A stretch of 64,000 nucleotides of DNA from Acanthopleura granulata (Eukaryota > Mollusca > Polyplacophora > Chitonida > Chitonidae): contig JABBOT010000005.1 in NCBI GenBank assembly GCA_016165875.1, positions 26,375,368 to 26,439,367 of the forward strand, in the 5' to 3' direction. The position numbers and the translations under genes are program-made. The notes beneath the pieces were generated by a model, which saw only the letters and a program-made list of their open reading frames with translations, had not been told where the DNA came from and searched no databases. Below, one piece after another: positions 13,701-25,700 of the stretch (positions are counted from its first letter, which is position 1; every line of letters begins with the position of its first letter).

Positions 13701-16700
13701 AACAAAAAGAAAAATAAGATGGGATAGACAGCGGCTAAAATTGACCAAATTGAGTGTGCCAACATGCGATGTAGGCCCATGTCAGTAACCATGCCCCAGT
13801 TTCATGAAGTGCACATAGCTAAGCGTTCCCTTAAAAAACTGCCATGACAACCTATGTTGTAGATATAGGAAGTGCACTTAGTTAAATGCTACTTAGCACT
13901 AAGTATGCTTCATGGAACCAGGCCCACAAACAAACACCTGTGTCTGATCAGGCTGATGACATCTGAACTCTCGCAGAGTGGCACTCGTGACTACTGCACT
14001 CAGAACTGTACCTGTAGTGAGCCTGTACAGGGCACTATTTTCCTGACATTACTGGATTTTTTCAACCTTTTTGAACATTTGCATGATTGCACAGGCACAA
14101 GTTATAAAAGGTTACGCACCCTTAAACTTTCATATAATGGCTTTTGGAGACAATGCATGCCTTTTCGGAAAATTAAGAAATTGTAATCAATCTTGACGTA
14201 AGCTTGGAGGTATGTAATGTAACATATCAAATGTTAGTAAGAGAAACATTTAGGACTTCAATCTGTACATATACATGTTCCATGCCTCCTAATTCCGACT
14301 TGTTCTGCAGTTTTATCCATCTTGGCAGCCTTCAGAACTGTCTCCATTCTGAAGCCATGTGTCTACAGAACTTTGTTGTATTTTTTAGACCTGTATTAGT
14401 ATCCTTTAGGACGAGCCTCCTTTTCTATGCTTTTCCAGCTCTGTGTTCTTCAGGACTGTAGCTTGTTCCATAGAATACATATGTTCTTTAAAATTCAAGG
14501 AATTTCTACACGATACACAAATTCTGTAGAACATTTTTTGCAGGATGATAAGACACAAAATATACACAACCCAAACCAAAGCATTAAATACATGAAGGTA
14601 ATGCAGATAAAGAAAACTCCCACCAGGCTCCAACAAAAAACCTATGATATATTATGCCATTAAGCACTGACCAGCTCACATGCCCAGGGGCTGGGAAACT
14701 TGTGGAGTTTGTTGTTGTTGGCAATAAGCTTCCTCAGGCTAGAACATGCAGTGAGAAGGTCATCTGACAAAAGCTCAAGGTCATTGTGGGAAACATTTAG
14801 GACTGTCAGGTTTGCACAATTCCAGTTCACTGAAATATGTGTCGCAGTATTTCCTGAAAAGAAACAAAACAGTATTAGAATTTGCAGTGTTGAAAATCAA
14901 ATAATTATTAAATTTCACTACAGAGTGAGTTTGGATTTGTATGGTGAATTCAAAGACTGATGCGTCTGTGGAAAGTTACAAAATTTTCTCTGGATTACAT
15001 GACAGGAACTTGTCTGTAGATAACATGATAGCAATATGTCTATGGCTCATATGATAAGATTTTCGTTGTGGATTAAATGATAGCAATTCGCTTCTTGATC
15101 TGATAACATATTTCATCTATTGATAATGACAGTACTTTGTGGATCATAACACTTCACCTGTGCATCCTGACGATATTCATTGACTCTGATTTTGCCTGCA
15201 TTTCGCTTATGGATCATATATAGGACATAACTTTTGTGTCTTGGTTACAAGCAGGTAGGGAAACAAGTGGTAAGGATTACATTACACAAAACATGTCATG
15301 TCAATGGGTACAACCTTAATGCATGGAGGACGGAGCCAGACAGCACAATGTCACTGGTGGTAACTTTGCAGATTAGACAATGGCTCGACTGTACCTGGCT
15401 CTCTCTGCCTGGCTACGAAGCGTCTGTGTCTCTCGGCCGGTGACATCAGCTCATAATCTGTGTTTGTGGTTCTGTACAGAAACTGGACAGAGTTCTTCTG
15501 TACATCTAGTCTTTTTAAGGAAGGTAGTTTAAATATATCCTGTGGGAGTTGCAGGAGTTTGTTCGCAGATAAATACATTTCTGAAATACTGAAAGTTTGG
15601 AGAGTCAAAGGTAGAGGTGAGGTAGGTTTTTTTCACATAGCACTGATATAACTCACAACATTTTGAATAGCCAAATAACCATGGACACACATAAACACTT
15701 GTACACAATCATCAACACATACATAAATGTGAGCATAAGAATTAGCGGAACAACAATACAGAAACACAGGAGAGACCAGAAAGTTAAACAATGTCAGATG
15801 TCTAATACTTTCATAAAAATCCTAGATATGAATCAGGAACTGACGAATGACAAATTTAACGAAGATGACCTGGGAATTATAATGTAACTTGCAGTTAAAC
15901 TATATAGATGTTCTCTAAGAAACATGTGCTTCATTGCAGTCTTGTCTGTGAACTGACAAAACAAGAGGCAGCGGTCAAGTTGAATATATGAGTATATATA
16001 CACATCCCTATATGAGTAGCACTATTTACATTCTAAAGACAGAGGTAATGATTTAAGGACCCGATTCATGTCATATCAGCTAATCGGGCTTTACATAATC
16101 CTATGCTCTGAATGATCAAAATTATTTTCACAGTTACGTCTCCTTTTACATGGATGTATGTATAATTTGCAATGGAGTGTGATTCGTTGTTTAAAATTTG
16201 TTGCCCTGTAACTGAAAAAAGTCCAAATGAGAGTTTGACAGTCATTTCTAGATCTTCAAACCATACTCTTTTACCACAAATTGCCCAATAGTTCCCTGGT
16301 CTCATCCTCATCCAAGTTTACTTTGAGACCATACAATCAATCAATCAAGAAGGCCATAAATGGCCAGGAAAGTATGTTACCATTTTAACTTTTACATCAT
16401 TTGTCATTTATAAATGTGTAGTTTGCACGTGGGAAAATCTGCCAGCAACCTGCAGATGGTTGTGGGTTTCCCCTGGTCTCTGCTCAGTTTCCTATCACCA
16501 TAATGCTGGCTGCCACTGTATAAGTGAAATATTCTTGAGTGTAGCATAAAACACCAATCAAATAAATAAATAGCAGCGGGGGGTGGGGGTGGGGGCGAAT
16601 GCACCGATTTTATGTAGCCAAAAAAGGCTTCCAGCTACCTAACTTTTTGGCCAAAATTCATGTAGGCGAATGAGCGTCTGAAAGAGCAAAAAGCCCCCCC

Positions 16701-19700
16701 TGGAGGACCCCCAACCCTTGCGGGCCAGGGTGTGTGTGTGTGTCTTTTTGCGCACCAAACGTGCCCGCACCTACACAACTTTTTGGCAATTCTTTATGTA
16801 CATGAACAGGCATCTGAATTCACAAAAAAGCCCACCATCCTCGCTGGTGCAAGCCCATTTAGAGATGCCCATCAGGCAGACCATACATAACAACGAAAGG
16901 GACAAACACGTGTGCATGTCTGTTGTTGAGGAAGACGGAACCTTGTGGGAGAAGTTGTATGAAGGAACTGCTGGGCCCACAATGTCAATATAACAAAAGG
17001 TAGTAGTGGCTCCCACCCCTGTCAAGGGTGTGGTGTAAGTGTAATTAACAAGCGAAGACTGCACAGCATGTGGATATCGAAGAGTGTGGAAGCGCGACAA
17101 GAGGGCGAAGAAAAAAGAAATAGAGCCTCTGGTGGCCATCAAACTTTCCAATTAGAGAAAGGGTAAAAAAAATATAGGTATCCACATAGTGGATAAAAAA
17201 CCAATTCCAAGAAAATGTAAAATGGTTATACCCATCTCCATATCACGCACACTCAGAGAGCACGAGCAGTTCAAGATGAGTTTGAGGCTGCCACAGGCAT
17301 CTGGCCCAAATACCCAAAGTTGCGGGCAGTCCTACAGGACCTCTGCACGACCCTCGACCACTACACGGCAGTCATGGCCAAGTTAAAGACCGGAAACAGG
17401 CAGCCGAAAACTTCGCCAACGAGTTCGCCCGTTTGGGCGAGATTGACGTCCTGAACATCTTTGATCGTGACAGGTCGTCAAGCGCTGGAGAGCTTGGGGG
17501 GTGGGGGGGAAGCTGGCTGGCTCTTGAGGAGTGCCAAGGTCACGCACCGACGAGAGGGCGCAGCCCACGTCTTCAGCTCCTGGCACCACGAGAGTCCCGA
17601 CCCCTACGACCTCGCCATTTTGGTCATTAATGCCAGCATCAAAGTCTCTGCTGGCAACACCGCACAGGACAACACCCTTTCCGCCGAAAGAACCGCAGAG
17701 ATTCTTCAAGATCTCAACGGAGAGTTCATCGAGGTCAAATTCCTCCGTGAACAGGCTCCTGACATCTGGGCGATCAAGGACGGCTTTGCGCCTCTCAAAC
17801 AGGGCCGGACTTGAGGCGGTGGTATCCTTGAAATCTCTTCAGCAAACGCCCCAGGTGTTCTGACAGGGATTGACAACATGTTCTATCAGAATGCCTACCC
17901 AGTAAGCACCATCGCTTACCCCATCACAGATTTAGCCTCAATGCGGGTCTGCAGCCTCAATTGTGTGGCTCAGAGAGTTGTGGAGCACTTCGAGGGCGCC
18001 TTGAGTGGTCGGGGCCTCACTCCCGCAAGGAGCCAGAAAATCAAAGAGTGGGAGGAGGGGGTGCATGAAACGGGCGCCCCGTTCAAAGATGTAGCTGAAC
18101 TGGAAAATGTCCTCAAGAGGGCAATCATCCTGAGGGACATTGCTGGCGAGGGCATTTACAACAGTGGCAAATACCAGTTTGGTGGCAACAGAGTAAGCAA
18201 TAAAGTAGAGCTCATTTACCACAACAGCCACACCTGGTCCACTTTCCTCAAAGCACAGAAGTAGATAGCTGTGAGGATGACGTCTGGCAGGCCATCCCCG
18301 GAAGCCACCCGGAAGGTGAACCCTTAGCTGTCTGGCTGTTGGGCGGGCAAGACCAGCAACTTAGTGTCGACCAATTTGTACTACAGGATGGCCGCACCTA
18401 CAGGACACAGGAGGTCCACAAGTGGCTTCAAGCCATCTGCACCATACTAGGTGATCCCGAACTTGCCAACAGGGCGTTCGGAGAGAATCACGCGGCCAGC
18501 ATCATGGCCAAAGAAAAGAATGGTTGAAAGCCAACCCCAGCCAGACTGCTCGACGACATCCAGAAGGCCTGCATCGAGCATGGTAATGGCGGGCCCTGGA
18601 ACACGAACTACGACACCTGAGAGGTAGTCAGCATCGACATGAAAGCCTGCAACCCGGCCTCCTTCCTGGGAGAAGCCGACGCGAAGCCCTACTTTGAACA
18701 TTTGGGACACCCAACCCACCGCATGATCCATTTAGTCATCAATGGTCTCCTCCCCAAAGTCATTGGCACAGGTTTCGGCGAGGTCCAAGAGTGGGAGTTC
18801 ACAGACTGCCATCCTGGCATTTTGCAGAGATTGGCTGGGCCCGAACTCCGCTCCTTGTCTTCCTAAAGGTCTTGAGGGTCAGTGAAGCAATCATCACCTT
18901 AAAGCCACAGGCCGATGTGTGGCTCCCTGAAGACCGAAACCAGGGGTGTAGTATCATCGGCAAATTCACGCAGGGCAGCAAAGCTGACGGAAAACAGCTG
19001 ACTAGGAGACTGGTGACTGATAAAGGAGAGCTTGACTGCCTGGTCTGAGACACTCTTCAAAGCGGGACCCTCCCTAGGCCATATTCTTACCTACGCCCAC
19101 CTCAGGGCTTTGATGCTGGCTTATGTCCACATCAACCTGATCACCATACTAAGACGGTTCAAGCCCGAGAATGCTGTCCGGATGACGATCGATTCCATCT
19201 ACGTGCGGAAAACCGCACTCTTCAAGCTCGAAGGACTTGAGGTGTACTCCTGCATCGAAGTACAGGAGTGGCGCAACAAGGGTGAGCAGCTGTTCATGCC
19301 CGCGGAGCATGTTGGCTATCTTCCCAAGCCCGAATACATGAAGCAAGAAAAGCACCTCCTCCCACGCACTGCACCAACGTACGCTGACCCACTAAGCCGC
19401 CACCAACTGAGCTCTCTGAATGGTGGTGGAGGCAGCAGCAAGACAAGAACTACTGAGCTCTTTCACGGTAAAGATCCCCTCATCTTCGCACCGACTCATA
19501 GGTTGGCCAAAGAGATACGTGCCAGAGGTGTCAAGGCCCAGACGTATCACAGTTTTTTCCACTGGAGTGGTCAGACTGACTGGACCCTGGAAAGGATGGG
19601 CCAGAAGTTCATCCCTTGTGTGATCATCTGGGATGAGGTATGCACGAGGCCTATTCTTGAGATCTTCCTTGATTGGCTTGCACACAGGGGCATCCAAGTC

Positions 19701-22700
19701 ATCTGCTGCGGCGATCAAGGTCAATCACCCCCGATTGCTGGCGAGATGCCACACGACTGGCTGCGACAGAAAGATCACTAATGAAGAGGTCGAGGTCGAC
19801 CACAGAGGGAAAGACGAGGCCCTCAAAGCCCTCAAAAAGGCTATCCGATGGCAGCCAGACAAGATTCAATGCCAGGAGATGAGAAAAACGCTCCTCAGCT
19901 GCCTTTGCTGAGGTAAGTTCGCTGAAGCTTGGAAGCCAGGCGACCTCATCTTGACCTCGAGACAGAAAGTCTGCCACTGAGCACAGGAGCTGCTATTCCA
20001 GCACTACAAGGTCCAGCGCCACAAGGTCCACTCCCCAGATGCCCCTGCTGTACCATCCAAAAGACAGGCAGTCATCCAGACTGATGACTGGAGCCTCCGC
20101 TATGCCCTCACGATCCACTTGAGCCAGGGTCTCACCATCAAAGACACCCAAAAAGTCTGGATTATCGATGACTATCTCCAATGGTCAAATCTTGCCTTCC
20201 TTGCCGTATCAAGAGTGGAGTATCTTAGACAACGCGAAAGGGTAGTCTGCCCCCCGGAGGAACGGGTTCCGAGGGAAAACAACTCACCGAGCAGCATGCT
20301 GCTCAGCAGGTCTGCAAAACCATCCAGAGGAGGCTGGTAGCCTATAAGCGTCAAGACCAGGCCGTGGGGTTCCAGTTTAACCTCAAGGTCGATCACATCC
20401 TGTATCTCAAGGAGCGGCAAAACAACCGCTGTGCCGCGACCAATATTGAGCTCCTACGGGCTTACCAGCCAAAAGATACCCAGCAGTTCAGGAGGGATCG
20501 GTTGGACAACTCCAGGGGTCACAGTAATGTTAACATTAGGTTGACCTGTCTCGAGTGCAACCGAAAGAGGGGATGTGCAAATCTCAACTCCTCAGGACCC
20601 TATCAGGCGGAAGATGAGTATCAGGTGACATAATGAGAAGTTTCCCACATACAAATCCCCGCTGTGGGCCATCAGATAGTATAGCATAAGTTCATTGGGT
20701 TTAGTTACCGAGCGTCCAAGCCAATACCCATCTAGGACCACCCTACAGCTTGCCAGGCTGGTACAGATAGCAAACGCCAACCCCAGCAGGGAGTTTTTAT
20801 TCATGAAGGCCAACAGACTGGCCCGAAACATTGGAAGAGGGCGTTTGTTCCATTGTTTTTGTCTTGATGGCCATTTGCCAGTGAGTTGGATCACTTCTCC
20901 ATTCAAAGCTGCCAGAACGGTGGGTAACTGCTTCATCCACTGAGAAGAATGCCTAGAAGGGAGCCGCATCTTTTGGGTGTATTGATGCCCGAACAGTCGC
21001 TTGGCCAGGGTCCGATTGAACCGCTAAACGATCCCCTGGTCCCGATGGATGTCCACACGTCCACGCCTGACAGAAACCCCATGCTTCGCGAGCAGCTGGT
21101 TGACTGTGCCCATGAACTGCTGCCCAGGGTCAACCTGGAGCAGTTTAGACCACATCAGAGGCCCCTGTTTGTAGATACGGACCAGGGCATCTGCAACCTC
21201 TTTAGATTCTTTTGTGCCCAAAGGCTCAGCTGCTTTGAATCAGCTGGCGACATAAGTGAGGACATACTTGAAGGTGCGCATGTCCACCTTGTCCTGTGGT
21301 ATAAAGAGCAGGTCATCATTGTGACTGAGGCCATTTCTACTTCATAATATGTACTGGAATGATCCCCTGTTTAAGTAGCGTGTCCTTGGTTGCCATCGCG
21401 AGTGCCACATCCCTGTCCACCATCCCGATATCACTGGGGGTGAAGTCTAGCTTGGGAGGGGCACCGCCAAAGACCATCTTACCTAACCTGGAGTATCCCA
21501 TAGCTAAGCCAGAGACGACTGGGCTGTGATACAGTGCGTTTACGAGCATCTTACCGTCTTACCGGAGTTGTCATGTTGTTATTCCATATGGAGAGGATCG
21601 GTGGGAATCTTCAATTGCTGAGCACAGGGGGGCTTAGAGGTGGCTTGTGCTGTGGTCTGTAGTTGTGGAGCAACAGGAGGAGGCGGCAACTGCTGGTGAT
21701 GAGTAAACATATAATATACACCTCCTAGGCCGGCTACCCCAATGATAAAAGGGGTTCCCGTTGGCCTTTTTTGCAACACCCTCTGAAACAGGATCTCTCT
21801 GTTCTGGGGCCTCTTGCTGTCCTGCTGTAGCAGCAACAACAGAAACACCATGGTGTTGTGATTCCTTGGCCACCCAAAGCTATTCAAGCAGTCGTTCCTG
21901 TTTGACCTTTCTGGCAGTGGCCCCGGCACGTCCGGCCGCCGCCTTCTTTGGGTCTTCACTTTTCTTATGGTCAGTCACTCCTCCGGCGAGATCACTTGGT
22001 GCTCCAAGAAAAACTCGGGTTCTCTGCCATCATTCATTGTCCGAGGGCACTGCTGTCCAAATTGAAAGTGCCTGGCTGTGGTAAGAGCAGCGGTTAGCAG
22101 CGCTAGGAACATGTCGTAGCGATGATAAATCACCCAAGAAGCACTACCAATCGCATGTCCAACAAAGGGGTTGGCCTCCAGGTCGTGTGCAAGAGCCAAT
22201 CGTTTCTCGGGTGAGATTGGAAGAAACATGCTGACCACTCCTGAGTACAATTGTAATGGAGCCTGCCCTATTGTTTTCGTCATGGCCACACCTAGTCTTG
22301 CCACGTGGCCGGCGTGGAGCTTTTTGACCTCGTCCAACGAGTCAATTTGGTTCACTGTCAATGCCCTCCCAAGATACTGTTTGGTCTGCCCCCATCCACT
22401 GCCAGCGCAGCAAGCCTTTCGCGGTGCAGATTGGTAGGATGTGCTTCTGCCTGTTTCTCCAATGGCTCCTTCTCTTTCTGTTTGTCCAGGCTCAGCCTCA
22501 GCGTCTTCGTCAATTAGTTCGTCTAGTCTGTCCACATTCACCTGGTGAATAGTCTGATGCACAGACCGCATGGAATGCGTGATATGTACCACTGTCCTCT
22601 TAATATATTCGCATGCAGCCCATGCGATCGCACTTCAAGTGATCATTTGCAATGAAAACAGCAACAGCCAGCTGCTCTGCAGTAGCAGCACCAACACTGT

Positions 22701-25700
22701 TTCACACATTATAGCATGTGGTATGCAGCCAGCTGATCAATCTTCAACAGACGCTTGGCATGCTTTCTTTGGGCCAGCTTCTACCGTACTCTGGCTCGCT
22801 CTTCCTGAGGATCACATCATTTTATTGGTGGCATTCTTCAAACGAGTCCCTATCTTTGCAGTGGAGAATGGCAACCCAGCACGTCTGATCCTGTCTGAGT
22901 GAGCACCCAGATGATTTGCTGTGTGTGCCGTCCTGAGAAGGCCAGCTTAGAGAGCATGTCTTTCTGTCTTTTCTTCGCCGAGCAGTGGTCAATGATGTAT
23001 AGGGTTGGCGTGCCTTGGAACAGCTGGTAGAAGGCACAGAGGTAGTCATGAAGCCTTTCATCTGGGTCTGCAACATAGACCTCTGTGTCGCTCGACACCC
23101 AGGGACACTCTTGATACACCCGATTGTACCGTACAGTGGGACACAGGACAATGTGTTGAAACAAGCCACAATAGGCACCCTCCAGGAGGTTGAGTGTGAA
23201 AAGGGCTTTCCCACACTCTGTCATTCTGCAGACAATCACTCATTGGGGGCCCGTGGGCCAGAGGTTACTAGGACAGGTGTGTGACGAATTGGCCATTCTT
23301 GACGTTAAGCGTCCTTGACCTCGGAAAGGTATCAAAATGTTCGCAGCCTCTGTTGTCTTTGTGATCTGAATGGTCACCCCCTCACTGGCGTTCTCGATGA
23401 GCCACCTGCTGCCATGTAACTGGTCGTCGTCTGTGGAGCAGAGGTCAAGCCACAGGGCATACTTCGTAGTTACGAAGTCGCCAAGGGACACGTCTGCCAG
23501 CGCTAGGTCTTTTGCGACCATGGCCACTTCGGGATGGCGCTTGCAGCCAGTTGCAAAGAACTTCCTTGCCTCATCCCAATGCTGGATGGCACGCAGGCCT
23601 TTGATGTACAGCTAGTTGGGGATCCGATCGATTGTAATCTCCGCCTGGGTTATTTTGGGGTTGTAGAAAGCCTTGTGTGTCCCGCTGGAGGGCTGCGGTT
23701 GGGTCCTCGAACAGCATCAAGATGCATTTCATACTCCGGTCGGTTACGTTGAGGTTGATGTTCCACAAGGTATTGCTCTTGTTACAGCAGAATATGCGTC
23801 GCTGGAGCACACGGTTGTACAGTATTGCGAGGCGCCTGGTTACGGATCATCCAGGTGAGCTTGGGTTGGGTGACCATGTCGAACTCCACGCTGATGCCAA
23901 TTTTGTAACAGGTTGCTGCCAGGTCATCAGTGTCCGATGGCCCGGATTACGCAGCTGTAGTCATTGGAAGTTAGATCGTATCCAAGCCTGTCCCCCAGGG
24001 CCGGCTGGTAGAATGGCATATGGCTCTCCAGCTACTCGAAGTCGATGGGGATGTAATATTGGTTGTCATAGGTGGCAGCGACAGCAGTGTCAGCAGCATC
24101 AGGTGCGCCTTCCACTACACCAAGGTGGATTTTGGTAACACTTCGGCCGTCCAAAGTGTCGATGCCCTGGCATTCGGCATTCTCTCTCTCCTGGGCCATC
24201 TTCCAAAGGCCCGTGTAGCAGTGGTGGGCGTTGCTGTCATCGATCGACAACACCTCATTCCTACTGATCTTGATCACTGTCTTCTTAACCACAGCACGGC
24301 CGAGGTTCTGGACCACTGTTCGGTCGTCGAGAGAGTTTAGCGTGATGGCGAAGACCAGTCTCACGGTCCCAGGGACAATGACGTCATTGGGGCTGAGGTT
24401 TGGGAACCGAACATGAAGCAGTTGGGAACTATTATAAAGTTATTGAGGAACAATACGAGGAGAAATTATTCTGATTTCGAGCTGGTCAATAATCAACATC
24501 ACCTTGCGGCTTATCCCAACTTTGAGATTATCATCAAAAATACATGCAAGCCACTCACACTATCAACACTAGAGAGGTGTTTGAGGTGGGTTTCATCCGG
24601 GATGAACATGGGTTTGTTGACTGGACGCGAGGCAAGCTGCCACCAAAATCCATGGAAGCTCTTCAGGAATACTTGGGCCCTGATTGTCACTACCGGTGGA
24701 ATCATTTACGCAGCTGTGTGGACACATCTCGTGTGACCAGATTAGTGCAAGCCCGAGGGCGACGCTAAGTATTACTAATGCCACCTTTTCTTCATTGTGC
24801 TCTCTTGGTGACCTCGGTGAAACTGGAGTCAGCGCTGCCTGCACGGGTCTAGGTGCGTGTACTGCAGCTGGCCGATTGTCTCCCCGATCCCAGCAGCTGC
24901 CTGAGCATGCACTGCTGAAGGCAGGTTTACACCTCCGTTGACCCCGAGTTTTTGGTCTGTTGTGGCTATGACGATGTTGTTATAGCCACTGACTTTTCCG
25001 ATTCGCAAGCCCATACTGCTTGGCACCATGTACAGATCCACGCCAAACGCATGCTCCACCTTGGAGCGGGTGTACCTGAGGACGTTCTGGTACCGCTCTG
25101 TGGGAGAGGGAAGGTTAACGGGTCTTGCTATGGCATTTTCGACACTTGCTACAAACTGCTTCTGTGTGTCAAATGCTATGCCTAAGATACTGCTGCGGGT
25201 CTGTGCCGGCATAAGTCTCAATGGTGTTGATCACGCGTTCCACACCTGCCTGGGTAAACCGTTCAGATTTGTCAAGGATGAAGGTAGCCCATGCTTGATC
25301 TACCTCCCTGCTTGCGAGATGAAATCGATCTGAAATTTGTACAGTGTTTGCTGGAATGACATGTGGCGAGGATTGTAGTCATAATGTGATTTCATGTATC
25401 CTGTCCTTGTGACATCATAATAAGCCACACCTTTTTTGCCACCAGTCAGTATCTGGGGAGACCCGAAACTCGGTGGAAATTTGCTCATATGCCCTCCGGT
25501 CGTAGGCGTTATTGCTTGAACTCCATGCATCGTCTTGTGGGAGTGGTGCCTTAATCTCTTCCAGAATACGACACACTAGATAGGACACGTGGGAGTTGCT
25601 TAGTGTAGTGCTGGCTATTAGGTGATTTTCCTTTGACACCCCACAACCGGTCGTAGCTTGAAATTGAGTTGGCTCTGCCACCATGCCATCGCTTGCATGT

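Noticed and set aside
13872..14186. Plus-strand LRR-like RLRTLKLSYNGF
   Set aside because: Opposite strand to the gene, single short match, no continuation.
16771..17151. 126-codon minus-strand ORF at the Polinton left end
   Set aside because: Overlaps the terminal repeat; no matching gene in the other arm and no motif.
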